Assembly: GCA_018435055.1 (NCBI GenBank)
Contig: JAHDOA010000022.1
Location: 50,040 to 114,039 of the forward strand
Reading direction: 5' to 3'
From: Pelotomaculum sp.
Lineage (GTDB): Bacteria; Bacillota; Desulfotomaculia; Desulfotomaculales; Pelotomaculaceae
DNA length: 64,000 nucleotides
Made by a program: the position numbers and the translations under genes. A model generated the notes under the pieces. It ran no database searches. It saw only the letters and a list, made by a program, of their open reading frames with translations, and had not been told where the DNA came from. This document shows positions 9,729 through 18,173 of the stretch, in pieces (positions within the stretch are counted from its first letter, which is position 1; each line of letters begins with the position of its first letter).

Positions 9729-10152
9729 ATGAGAAATAATCAAAAACTTCGCCGTTTAATGAAAACCCTGGTTTTCTTTGCCGCCTCCGCGGGTGGACGG
9801 TAACCCCGAGCCCAATATTGATTTCAGGCGGGTGCCGAACCAGGAAGCGTTTTTCAAAAAATACGCCGACAGCCTTACTACCGAGCTCAAACCATGGGAT
9901 CAGGAGAACCTGAGAAAGTGGCAGGGAGGTGACATAGTTGTATTTGGCCCGCCCTGTGACCACGTTGGGGTAGTATCGGACAAGAGGCGGGCGGACGGGG
10001 TTCCCCTGCTGATCCACAACGCCGGTCCCTGTACCAGGGAAGATAACAGCCTCTTGGCCTGGCCTTCCCCTTTGGCATACCATTTCCGCTACCCCGCGAG
10101 ACAAGGGGACGTTCCTTTTGTCTCATTGGCTAAAGCCGGCGCCTGCAGCTAG
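9729..10152 (+). pseudogene. Decayed DUF1287 family gene
   Basis: The ATG at 9729 opens a short signal-peptide-like sequence (MRNNQKLRRLMKTLVFFAA) that stops after 24 codons. A second frame from 9778 matches the C-terminal half of DUF1287 proteins: NIDFRRVPNQEAFF, then GDIVVFG, HVGVVSD and LLIHNAGP. The middle of the gene, which in the family carries a conserved GVCTDV segment, is missing, so this is an internally deleted gene. Its last codons run into a GAGACAAGGGGACG palindrome that supplies a foreign C-terminus. Confidence 0.75.
10098..10124. repeat. Short palindrome of the GAGACAA family
   Basis: GAGACAA and TTTGTCTC arms surround a GGGGACGTTCC core. The same core is found in a larger palindrome at 12600-12654. 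This copy forms the 3' end of the decayed DUF1287 frame. Confidence 0.75.
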
Positions 10153-10305
10153 TATTCACGCCTAAAGCAATCTGTCTTGCAGGATATACTGACAACCTGC
10201 GTTTAGGAAACGGAAAATCAGCCATGTATATCTAAAAGAATCATTATGTACCCTTTGAAACAAAAAGGGCCAAAAAGTTTAATACCAGGAAGGAGTGTCG
10301 ATGTC

Positions 10306-11397
10306 ATGATGAAAAGATTTTGTTTGGCAGGGATTGTTATTTTGTTGGTCCTATCCATGTGCGCTATTGGTTTTGCGGCGACTGACAGCCAGCCGGCAAT
10401 CGCGCTGGACGGTACTAAAATTGAAGCCGCCGCCTATGTTGACGAAGGGGATGTTTATCTGCCGCTGCGGGCGGTCTGTGAAGCGCTCGGCTATGAGGTA
10501 CAGTGGTCGGGGACGGATAACACGATTTCCGTCACCGGGCACGGGAAAAACATAGCTATTGATTTGAACAATCAGCAAATTACGGCAGACGGTAATGCCT
10601 ATTATATGAGCAGCATGCTTATCGCAGACAGGACGTACCTGGGGACAGACTTCTTCTCCGCCAACTTTGGGCTTGAAGTCCGCTGGGACAGGCAAAATGA
10701 AATAGTCCAACTGGAAAGAGTGACAGAGAACCCGATTTCCATAAAGACTATGAAAGAGTCTTCTGAGACCGAAATAATCAAGATAACCCTGCAGTTTCCG
10801 CAGATTGACGGTTTAACTGATAAAACCGTACAGGACAGTATAAATTCTATTTTCAAGGAAGCAGCCATGGCGGCCAGGGATGAAGGACTAAAAAATGCAG
10901 ATGAAATGGAAAAGACCAACGAGTCAGATTATGGCAGCCCAAATAAGTACGAAACCTATTTTGACTACAGCCTGAATTACAACCAAAACGGACTGCTGAG
11001 CGTCGTATTCAAGGATTACCAGTATACCGGGGGAGCGCATGGATCGACGGTGCAAAGTTCTTACACCTTTAACCTGAACACGGGCGAAGAATACAAGCTC
11101 AAGGATCTGTTCAATAGCGATGCGGACTACGTTTCTTTTATCAGCGATACCGTCAGAAAAGAGATCAATGAGCGGGTCAAGGACGGGTCGCTGCTTGAAG
11201 AGCTTACTCCCTTCAACACCATCAGGGAGGACCATGATTTTTACCTGTCCAATGACGGAATTGTAATCTATTTCCAGCAGTACGAATATTGGCCCTATGC
11301 CGCCGGCATACAAGAGTTTACGGTTGAATATGCGGCATTGAAAGAAATGCTTAAACCCGGGTTTAGCTTTTTGGCGGGTGTCGTGGGTATCGATTGA
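10306..11397 (+). CDS. Exported stalk-domain protein with DUF4163/DUF3298-like region
   Basis: The ATG at 10306 follows AGGAAGGAG and starts a 363-residue protein with a signal peptide ending near FAA. Residues of about 30-125 form a copper-amine-oxidase N-terminal (stalk) domain with LPLRAVCEALGYEVQW. The rest resembles the DUF4163/DUF3298 pair seen in RsiV-like proteins (YTGGAHGS, then FNLNTGEEYKLKDLF). It is probably extracytoplasmic; no catalytic role is evident. A palindromic repeat starts 14 bases after its stop. Confidence 0.8.
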   Translation: MMKRFCLAGIVILLVLSMCAIGFAATDSQPAIALDGTKIEAAAYVDEGDVYLPLRAVCEALGYEVQWSGTDNTISVTGHGKNIAIDLNNQQITADGNAYYMSSMLIADRTYLGTDFFSANFGLEVRWDRQNEIVQLERVTENPISIKTMKESSETEIIKITLQFPQIDGLTDKTVQDSINSIFKEAAMAARDEGLKNADEMEKTNESDYGSPNKYETYFDYSLNYNQNGLLSVVFKDYQYTGGAHGSTVQSSYTFNLNTGEEYKLKDLFNSDADYVSFISDTVRKEINERVKDGSLLEELTPFNTIREDHDFYLSNDGIVIYFQQYEYWPYAAGIQEFTVEYAALKEMLKPGFSFLAGVVGID

Positions 11398-11410
11398 CAG
11401 GTGTGTCAGG

Positions 11411-11439
11411 GTTGTCAGGGGGACGGGGTTGTTGACAAC
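11411..11439 (+). repeat. REP palindrome, copy 1 (G orientation)
   Basis: GTTGTCA and TGACAAC arms flank a GGGGACGGGGTTGT core. It lies between the stalk-domain gene and the 3' end of the convergent acetyltransferase gene. Confidence 0.9.
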
Positions 11440-11461
11440 CTCTCCGTCCTCCTGACTGACC

Positions 11462-12316
11462 CTATCCCAGTTCAAGGCTGGTTACACCGTAAATCCTCTC
11501 TAAATCAACTGAAGGAGGCCCACCGCAGTACATGCGGACAGTCTCGGACACCGCACGCATCGCCAGGCTTTCAGCCAGATTGATAGCTGGAGCGTTAATG
11601 TGCGGGACGTCAAGAAATACTGGAGCGCCGGCTTCAATATTACCCATTAAGCCCTCAAGTAACGTTCCGGCGATAGGTTCCGTGTCAGCAAATAAGGGCC
11701 CGATTTTATAGCCATAGCGGCAGGCCCGGATCACTCCGTACCCTTCAAGCCGCGCGTTGCCCACATATCCCAAAGCCGCGCCGCCGCCGGGTTTTATCCA
11801 TTTTTCCAGAAACGCGCGCCTGGCGGCGGGAAATAGTGGCTTGTCATAACTTAACAGGCCGGTTAAGGGGAGCGCCGCCAGATCAACCAATTCTTTTGAT
11901 TTCCTGCCGCAGCCGTTACCGACGCCCTCAAAACGGAGGTTGCGGTAGGCGGTGTGAAAGCCTGATTTTATGTAATTATTTTGTTGGGCGGGCACACCAT
12001 CCAACCCGACTACCCGGTCTCCCATGTGGCTCATAGCCTTCTTCCACAGCCGTATACCATATCCTTGCCTGCGGTATTCCGGTTTCACTATATAAAAACC
12101 AAGAAAGCCGAAGGCCTCCCCATAGGTGACCGCGGAAATACACCCAACCGGCTGGCCCGCCAATTCCCCGATAAAAAAGCCTTGCGGGTCGCTGTTATAA
12201 AAACAATCGGCGTCCTTTATTCCGGGGTTCCAACCTTCGTCTGCCGCCCAGTCTACGGCTAGTTCAAGATCATCCCGGCCCATAGTGCGGATCACAAAAT
12301 CTTTTTCCAGCGTCAT
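11462..12316 (-). CDS. GNAT family N-acetyltransferase, two-domain
   Basis: This 284-residue protein has a complete N-terminal GNAT domain; acetyl-CoA binding is indicated by YIVKPEYRRQGYGIRLW (about residues 75-90). A C-terminal domain resembles the Acetyltransf_18/YitH type (ARLEGYGVIRACRYGYKIGP, about 190-210). The substrate cannot be told from sequence. It is a single-gene unit, convergent with the stalk-domain gene. The gene ends just beside a repeat, but its coding sequence does not run into it. Confidence 0.88.
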   Translation of the reverse strand: MTLEKDFVIRTMGRDDLELAVDWAADEGWNPGIKDADCFYNSDPQGFFIGELAGQPVGCISAVTYGEAFGFLGFYIVKPEYRRQGYGIRLWKKAMSHMGDRVVGLDGVPAQQNNYIKSGFHTAYRNLRFEGVGNGCGRKSKELVDLAALPLTGLLSYDKPLFPAARRAFLEKWIKPGGGAALGYVGNARLEGYGVIRACRYGYKIGPLFADTEPIAGTLLEGLMGNIEAGAPVFLDVPHINAPAINLAESLAMRAVSETVRMYCGGPPSVDLERIYGVTSLELG

Positions 12317-12404
12317 ACTCTTAATAACCCCTTGTTACGTTTATTATATGGCTTTTATTATACCTTTTGCTTGGTCGTTGTACCATAATAAAAAACCTTA
12401 GGCT

Positions 12405-12599
12405 ATGGTGGTCAAAGACGAAATTATTGGAAACTAAACTGGAGCTGAACGACCAACAGCTTGAAAATGTGGGGGGGGAGCGGGCTGGCCTCGCGATCCC
12501 AATCAATTGTATTACTGTCTTTGCAATGAATGCGGTTGGAGGTTCAACAAGGTCCCTGGGATGAAACATTTAAACTTGAAACAGAGCATAGACTTTAGT
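12405..12599 (+). pseudogene. Frameshifted relic of a double-glycine peptide precursor
   Basis: This region encodes a leader-like LELNDQQLENVGG segment (12439-12477) that matches the leaders at 34.9-37.5 kb. An eight-G run at 12471-12478 shifts the frame. In the shifted frame the sequence reads CLCNECGWRFNKV, which matches the CxxCxW start of those peptide cores. The only plausible start (ATG 12405) reads MVVKDEI and is out of frame with the leader, so there are at least two lesions. The distal H-x5-H part is lost, and the frame runs into a palindrome. Confidence 0.55.
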
Positions 12600-12654
12600 G
12601 AGACAAGGGTAGTGAGACAAGGGGACGTTCCTTTTGTCTCACTACCCTTGTCTC
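12600..12654. repeat. Nested 55-bp palindrome, GAGACAA family
   Basis: Two 21-base arms, each made of GAGACAAGGG then TAGTGAGACAA, pair around GGGGACGTTCC. It is a doubled form of the palindrome at 10098-10124. It begins where the peptide relic ends. Confidence 0.85.
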
Positions 12655-12716
12655 TTGTGGCGGCTAAAGTCGCATCTGCAGCCAGTCTATTTTCACCCTG
12701 CCTGCGACTTTTGTAG

Positions 12717-12734
12717 GGCGGGCTTCAACCCGCC
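12717..12734. repeat. GGCGGG/CCCGCC hairpin
   Basis: GGCGGG-CTTCAA-CCCGCC is a small inverted repeat. It is next to another inverted pair (AAAGTCGCA near 12666 and TGCGACTTT near 12703). Together with repeat copy 2 this fills the intergenic space before the chemoreceptor-like gene. It is not a clear terminator. Confidence 0.6.
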
Positions 12735-12755
12735 AAAAACAACCGGGGGGAAAAA

Positions 12756-12782
12756 GTGTCAACAACCCCGTCCCCCTGACAC
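12756..12782 (-). repeat. REP palindrome, copy 2 (C orientation)
   Basis: GTGTCA and TGACAC arms flank ACAACCCCGTCCCCC. It lies five bases beyond the stop of the minus-strand chemoreceptor-like gene. Confidence 0.9.
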
Positions 12783-12787
12783 CGCTT

Positions 12788-14470
12788 TTAAACTTTAAAC
12801 TGCAGTGACAGCACATTTAGCCGGTCCACCATACGCACCATTTTTTTGGCCAGGGAATCTATGTCATGCAGGTTTTCCATTTGCATTTTGGCGTCATTTT
12901 CCGCGCTGGAACTGCTTTTCATTGACCTGTTCAGTTCTTCAATAATGCCGGTATGGTTTCGTTTTATGTCTTCAATGCTTGCCGTCTGTTTATGGGCGGA
13001 AGAGGCGGTTTCCTCAATCATATCCTTGCTCCGTAAAAGGCTGTGGAGCACCTTCTCGAGTGATTCGCCGGCTCTTTTAATCGTATCCTTTTCTTCCGAC
13101 AGGCTTTCCAGTCTTAGGCCAAGTGTGGTCGTTGCGTCACGGCAGGTGTTCTGAACAATATCCAGCCCTCCGGACAATTCATTAATAAAATGGTTAGATT
13201 TTTCGGAGATGCGGTGCAGCTCTTCCGCTGACCGGGTCAGTTCTTCATTTCCAGTACGGGCTGCGTGCAGGGCGACCTGGACGGTGCAGGCCTTGTTTTT
13301 TTCCATTAATTCAGTAAAAAATCCAATGGCTTCGCTGATGCGCGGTTCCTTATCCGCTAACTGTTTAAGCGTATCGAAAATGTTTTCCAGTGACCGGTGG
13401 GACTCTTCCATGTGTGAATTGATTTTAGAAATGGCGGCAAAGCCGCCTTCAGCGGAATGGACAGTTTTACTTACTTCGCCTAAGATCTGTAGGATGCAAT
13501 CCATAGCGTGCTTGGACTGGCCGTAAAGATGGTCTGACAGGCGAGCGGCCTCTTTTAGTATAGATACTTGTCCCCCAGTATCCTGCTTTAACATGTCAAA
13601 GGTTTGGGACAGCCTGTTGTTGGCGCGATTGGAAGATTTAAGGCGCCCAAGTATTTGTTCGGCGGATTTATTGATATCAACTGCGCTTGATTTTACTGAC
13701 TGGATCAGATTGGCCAGGTGCACACTCATAGTATTAAAGGCGGCGGCCAAATCGCCAAGCTCATCAAGATTGCGCACTGGGACTTTATAAGAGAAATCCC
13801 CGGTAGCCAATTTTTCAGTGGCGGCGGTAAGGTCGAGCAAAGGTCTTTGCAGAATTCTCTTTGTTATTAAGGCGGCCAGGAAAATGCCCGCTAATATGGC
13901 TGCAATGGTAATCAAGGCAATATTGATAATTGTACTGGTAGCGTGCTGGTTTAGTTCGGAAAGATCGACACCTAGCTGCAAATAGCCTGCAGTTCCCCCA
14001 GACGCCGCGTTAATAGGGGTATAGAAGTCCATTAGCGCCGGTTTTCCCCCTGCGTCGCGCCGGACGATCATTTTATCTGTCTTTGCGGCGAGAGCCTGAC
14101 GGGTGTCTTCGTCATTAATAACGGCGCCGGACTGTTTTCCCTCTGTTCTGGCCAGTACCCTGCCAGCGGAATCAAGCACCATCACATGGCTCAGGTCCTG
14201 ATCCGCGCCTATTTTTTTAACGAAGCTATTCATAAAATCTTTGTCGCCGCTTAAAAGACCGGTGTTTGATAAACTAAGAGCGATGTGCAAGGTATTCCAG
14301 CCCTTTTCCTCCAAACTTTTTTGGAAAAGCGCCTGATCCCGCAAAAAGACGGAAGCGCCGACTGCCGCCATTAAAAAAGAAATGAGCAGGCTTAAAGCGA
14401 TCGCAATTTTTGTGGTAACTGATAATTTGACCCCCGGACTGTTAGTCCTGCTAAATATTTTGAGTTTCAT
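12788..14470 (-). CDS. Chemoreceptor-like protein: extracytoplasmic sensor, HAMP, divergent signalling domain
   Basis: From the ATG at 14470, which follows GGGAGG, this is a 560-residue protein. It has one transmembrane segment near residues 20-45, an extracytoplasmic sensor of about 140 residues, a second transmembrane segment near 185-210 and a HAMP domain. A long coiled-coil region follows. The expected receptor tip is poorly conserved: where receptors read ALNAAIEAARAGE, this has ALHAARTGNEE. It may therefore signal to something other than CheA. It is the last gene of the Tad pilus operon, 18 bases after the DUF192 gene. Confidence 0.78.
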   Translation of the reverse strand: MKLKIFSRTNSPGVKLSVTTKIAIALSLLISFLMAAVGASVFLRDQALFQKSLEEKGWNTLHIALSLSNTGLLSGDKDFMNSFVKKIGADQDLSHVMVLDSAGRVLARTEGKQSGAVINDEDTRQALAAKTDKMIVRRDAGGKPALMDFYTPINAASGGTAGYLQLGVDLSELNQHATSTIINIALITIAAILAGIFLAALITKRILQRPLLDLTAATEKLATGDFSYKVPVRNLDELGDLAAAFNTMSVHLANLIQSVKSSAVDINKSAEQILGRLKSSNRANNRLSQTFDMLKQDTGGQVSILKEAARLSDHLYGQSKHAMDCILQILGEVSKTVHSAEGGFAAISKINSHMEESHRSLENIFDTLKQLADKEPRISEAIGFFTELMEKNKACTVQVALHAARTGNEELTRSAEELHRISEKSNHFINELSGGLDIVQNTCRDATTTLGLRLESLSEEKDTIKRAGESLEKVLHSLLRSKDMIEETASSAHKQTASIEDIKRNHTGIIEELNRSMKSSSSAENDAKMQMENLHDIDSLAKKMVRMVDRLNVLSLQFKV

Positions 14471-14488
14471 CCTTTTAACACCTCCCAA

Positions 14489-14836
14489 TTACTGTGTTAC
14501 CAGTTGCACCTGGTTGCCGGCAGCGGTTCCGGTAGAGGACAGGCGCCCGGCGGGTAATTCCACCACCATATATGAGGCGCGGACGATCGGGCTGAACCGG
14601 AACGGTTTCATATTTTCAAAAGTATGCAGGATAGCGGCGTCTTTGTTTATAAAAAGCACGTCAATGGGAAATCTCATAAAAAACGTGTGTATGCAATTAC
14701 AGGGGTAGAGGACCAGAGCCTCCCCTTGATTAAGGGCGGATACGCCGATTAAGCCCTGCAAACGTTTTATAAAGTTGCTAGCCACTTCGACGTTGTCAGC
14801 CAGCGCCGCCCCGTTAGTGGAATTAATCAGCCTCAT
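14489..14836 (-). CDS. DUF192 family protein
   Basis: This 115-residue protein matches the DUF192 family (LQGLIGVSAL, then HTFFMRFPIDVLFI, about residues 50-65). I use the ATG at 14836 because the upstream GTG lies inside the GAGGTG ribosome-binding site. DUF192 genes often accompany Tad pilus operons in Firmicutes, but their role is unknown. It is 24 bases after tadC. Confidence 0.85.
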   Translation of the reverse strand: MRLINSTNGAALADNVEVASNFIKRLQGLIGVSALNQGEALVLYPCNCIHTFFMRFPIDVLFINKDAAILHTFENMKPFRFSPIVRASYMVVELPAGRLSSTGTAAGNQVQLVTQ

Positions 14837-14859
14837 TGTTTTCACCTCGCGATTATTGA

Positions 14860-15777
14860 TTAATTTGTAAACGTCCTGACAATTTGAATTACTGCCGGTC
14901 CCAGAAGCACAACAAATATTGCCGGGAAAATAAATAATACCATGGGTATTAATATTTTTACCGGCGCCTTGATGGCCATTTCTTCGGCTCTCTGGCGACG
15001 CTTCTGCCTGATTTGCGCGGATTGCAGGCGCAAAATGTTGCCGATGCTGATACCAAGTTGCTCGGCCAGGATGATCGACCCGGTGAAAGTGGAGAGGTCG
15101 TCTACATTGGCGCGTCCCGACATATCGCGCAGCGCTTCCGTCCTGGGCTTGCCCATTTTTATTTCCTGCAGCGCTGTTTTAAACTCACCGGAAAGGGCGC
15201 CCCCGGTTTTTTCCACCACCTTAATCATTGCCCCGTCGAAGCCCAGGCCGGCCTCCACGCTTACAGTAAGCAGGTCAAGGACGTCCGGCAGGCTTTTTTC
15301 AATTTCCTGTTTGCGAGTCATTCCCTTCCGGTTAATGTATAAGTCAGGCAGGAGCCATCCCAGCCCGAGGCCCGCTGCTCCCATTAAGGCAGGCTGGACA
15401 AAGGTTTTAGTCGTGATTCCTGCCAGCATCCATAAGAGCGCGGCAAATCCGGCTGCGGCCAGGTATTTGATCACCAGTAACTCCCTTGGCGCTATTTTTT
15501 CATTAATGCCGGCGGCAACGATTTTTTTGCCCAATTCTGCTTCCTTTTCGGCCGGGACGGCTTTTACCACAAGGCTAGAAATTTTGGTCAGGGCAGGTTT
15601 AATTGCTCTCCGGTATAGGGGGGCTTTTAGCTCTTGTTCCCGGACTGTCGGGGCGCGGCCGACAACCTCTGTGACCCTTATTTCCACCTCACGGCGCTCT
15701 TTTGAAATAAGGTTGTAAATAATCAGTGTTAAAAGTACAGCCTCCACAAAAACCATTGCAATTATTAATCCCAGCAT
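14860..15777 (-). CDS. tadC: Tad pilus inner-membrane platform protein TadC
   Basis: This 305-residue protein belongs to the type II secretion F superfamily. It has an N-terminal membrane segment, paired central segments (about residues 105-150) and a C-terminal segment. The T2SF domain is marked by LPDVLDLLTVSVEAGLGFD, near residue 160. With TadB it should form the membrane platform that the TadA ATPase works on. Start ATG with GGAGG; 12 bases after tadB. Confidence 0.92.
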   Translation of the reverse strand: MLGLIIAMVFVEAVLLTLIIYNLISKERREVEIRVTEVVGRAPTVREQELKAPLYRRAIKPALTKISSLVVKAVPAEKEAELGKKIVAAGINEKIAPRELLVIKYLAAAGFAALLWMLAGITTKTFVQPALMGAAGLGLGWLLPDLYINRKGMTRKQEIEKSLPDVLDLLTVSVEAGLGFDGAMIKVVEKTGGALSGEFKTALQEIKMGKPRTEALRDMSGRANVDDLSTFTGSIILAEQLGISIGNILRLQSAQIRQKRRQRAEEMAIKAPVKILIPMVLFIFPAIFVVLLGPAVIQIVRTFTN

Positions 15778-15789
15778 ACAATAATCCTC

Positions 15790-16761
15790 CTATACCGGAA
15801 TTTGAATTATCTTTCTTATAATCGCCATGCCGAGGATCTGGAACAAAACTGCGAAAAAGACCATTAGCAGGCCGGTTTTGCTGCTAAAGAGGACCCCAAT
15901 ATATTCGGGGCTGAGCATGTATATCATTGCTGTTAAAAATATGGGGAGGAGGCCGATAATCAGGCCGGACATCCTGCCCTGGGCCGTCAGGGTCTTAATT
16001 TCCCCCTTAATCCGCACCCTTTCCCTGATGGTGTTGGCGATGTTATCAAGCGCCTCAGCCAGGTTGCCGCCTACCTGGCGCTGGACCAGCACGGCTGTGA
16101 CAACCAGCTCAAGGTCTTCACTGCCAACGCGTGAACTCATATTCTGGAGGGCTTCCTCGGTGGGAGTTCCCCAGTTCATCTCTTGCAACGCCACACCGAA
16201 CTCCTTGGCAATGGGATCCGGTATTTCTTTGCGAACCATGTCCATGGCCTGGAGGAAGCTAAAGCCGGAGCGCAGGGAGTTGGCCATGATTACCAGAGCG
16301 TCCCCGATTTGGTCATTGAATCTAATGAGTCTTTTTGCTTTAGTTATGCGCAGGCCGAAATAGGGCAAATACCCGCAAGAAACCAGCGCCAGCAAACCGA
16401 TGGCCGGCTTGCCGGAAATCAGGGTAAAGAACAGGCCGCCGCCCAACGCCGCAATCAGCATTGAGCCGAGATATTCCTCTCCTTTGAGAGGGATATCCGC
16501 CCTTGCTAACTCCGCGTCAACTCTGGCTGTTATTTTACGGGCGGTAAATAACCTGCCGGCCAATTCCAGCACTTTGCGCCCCGTCCTGGCGTTGCTTCTA
16601 TTCTTATTTACCGTCTCCAGGGCGCCGCGCACCCGGTTGCTAAAAATGCGGTTCATTCGCGCGGATATCTTTTCCTGCTCCCCTGCTTTTAATTGTTGCA
16701 GGCCGGTTATAAACAAAAAAACAGCAAGAAAAACAAGGACGGCAATACTCTCATGGCTCAA
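15790..16761 (-). CDS. tadB: Tad pilus inner-membrane platform protein TadB
   Basis: This 323-residue T2SF protein has the same fold as TadC, with the domain signature FNDQIGDALVIMANSLRSG near residue 150 and membrane segments at the N-terminus, in the centre (about 100-135) and at the C-terminus. The start is a TTG eight bases after AAAGGAGG. It lies 24 bases after tadA. Confidence 0.92.
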   Translation of the reverse strand: MSHESIAVLVFLAVFLFITGLQQLKAGEQEKISARMNRIFSNRVRGALETVNKNRSNARTGRKVLELAGRLFTARKITARVDAELARADIPLKGEEYLGSMLIAALGGGLFFTLISGKPAIGLLALVSCGYLPYFGLRITKAKRLIRFNDQIGDALVIMANSLRSGFSFLQAMDMVRKEIPDPIAKEFGVALQEMNWGTPTEEALQNMSSRVGSEDLELVVTAVLVQRQVGGNLAEALDNIANTIRERVRIKGEIKTLTAQGRMSGLIIGLLPIFLTAMIYMLSPEYIGVLFSSKTGLLMVFFAVLFQILGMAIIRKIIQIPV

Positions 16762-16785
16762 AAGACAGCCTCCTTTCTGAAAATA

Positions 16786-18138
16786 TTATAATATTGAAGG
16801 ATCAAAAGTTTCATACGCCAGGGTGATCCCGTTGGCTTCCAGCCGCCCGGTAAACTTCGGCCGGATGCCGGTGGCGATAAAATTGCCTCTAAGCGCGCCT
16901 TCGGGGCCGGCGCCTTCCTGCTTGTAAACATATATATCTTGCAATACTATAATGTCACCTTCCATACCCTGCACCTCGGTAATGTGGGTGATTTTCCGGG
17001 AGCCGTCACGCATCCGGCTTTGGTGGATAATCAGGTCGATGGCGGATGAAATTTGTTCTCTGATAGCCTTGACGGGCAGTTCCATACCGGCCATCAAAAC
17101 CATGGTCTCCAGGCGGGACAGCATGTCACGGGGCGAATTGGCGTGTCCCGTGGTAAGTGAACCGTCGTGGCCGGTGTTCATGGCCTGGAGCATATCCAGC
17201 GCTTCCCCGCTGCGCACCTCGCCCACAACAATCCGGTCCGGGCGCATCCGCAGGGCGTTGCGCACCAGATCCCGGATAGCGATGGCGCCTTTCCCCTCGA
17301 TATTTGACGGGCGGCTTTCCAGCGTAATCAGGTGTTCCTGCCTTAGTTGGAGTTCTGCCGCGTCTTCAATAGTTACTATTCTTTCATCGTCAGGAATGAA
17401 TGACGAAAGAATATTCAGCGTGGTCGTTTTACCGCTGCCTGTTCCGCCTGAAACTACAATGTTCAGCCTTGCTTTGACACAAGCCTCAAGGAAGTCCGCG
17501 GTTTGGCGGGTCAGGGTACCGAAACGGATCAGATCTTCTATGGCAAGAGGGTCCTTAAAAAATTTGCGGATAGTGATCGTCGGGCCGTTTAAAGCCAGCG
17601 GCGGAATGATCGCGTTTACCCTTGAACCGTCCGGCAGGCGGGCGTCGACCATCGGCATACTTTCGTCAATGCGCCTGCCAAGGGGAGTAACGATCCTTTC
17701 GATGATGTGCATGACATGGTTATTGTCGCGGAAACGTATGCCGGTAAGCTGCAATTTTCCGTTCTTTTCTATATAAACCTTGTCCGGGCCGTTGACCATC
17801 ACTTCGGTTATTTCCGGATCATTGAGCAGGGGGGTAATGGGCCCAAAAGCAATGGCGTCGTTCGATATTTCCCTGGCAATGCGTGTCTTATCCGCCCTGG
17901 GTATGTGCGCATTTTCATTTTCAAGAATGTCCACGACCATTTTTTCAATTTTTACAGCAAGCGATTCGGGGCATTCTTTGCCGGCAGGCCTTTCTTTTAG
18001 TTCCTCAATTATTCTTTTGTGAATATTGGTTTTTAGCTGTTCGTAAGGATCCTTTGGAGCTGCCGTCCGGGTTTGCGCCTGTTTTTGCGGTTCTACCCGG
18101 GCAGATTTTTGTTTTTCCAGCCTGGCTAACAGTGACAC
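16786..18138 (-). CDS. tadA: Tad pilus assembly ATPase TadA/CpaF
   Basis: This secretion ATPase of about 450 residues powers assembly of Flp pili. It has an N-terminal all-alpha region, then the ATPase core. The Walker A GGTGSGKTT lies near residue 231 (counting from the GTG at 18138), the Asp box follows, and the Walker B region reads RMRPDRIVVGEVR. The GTG at 18138 has GGGGTGAG upstream; a second GTG at 18156 is in frame, overlaps no better signal and would add six residues. Confidence 0.94.
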   Translation of the reverse strand: MSLLARLEKQKSARVEPQKQAQTRTAAPKDPYEQLKTNIHKRIIEELKERPAGKECPESLAVKIEKMVVDILENENAHIPRADKTRIAREISNDAIAFGPITPLLNDPEITEVMVNGPDKVYIEKNGKLQLTGIRFRDNNHVMHIIERIVTPLGRRIDESMPMVDARLPDGSRVNAIIPPLALNGPTITIRKFFKDPLAIEDLIRFGTLTRQTADFLEACVKARLNIVVSGGTGSGKTTTLNILSSFIPDDERIVTIEDAAELQLRQEHLITLESRPSNIEGKGAIAIRDLVRNALRMRPDRIVVGEVRSGEALDMLQAMNTGHDGSLTTGHANSPRDMLSRLETMVLMAGMELPVKAIREQISSAIDLIIHQSRMRDGSRKITHITEVQGMEGDIIVLQDIYVYKQEGAGPEGALRGNFIATGIRPKFTGRLEANGITLAYETFDPSIL

Positions 18139-18173
18139 AAATCTCACCCCGATCACTTAAATATTTGCATAGT

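Noticed and set aside
13209..17776. Long plus-strand frames opposite the Tad operon (for example 14942-15718 and 16952-17776)
   Set aside because: They lie wholly antisense to well-supported tad genes and have serine/arginine-rich compositions typical of reverse-strand shadows.
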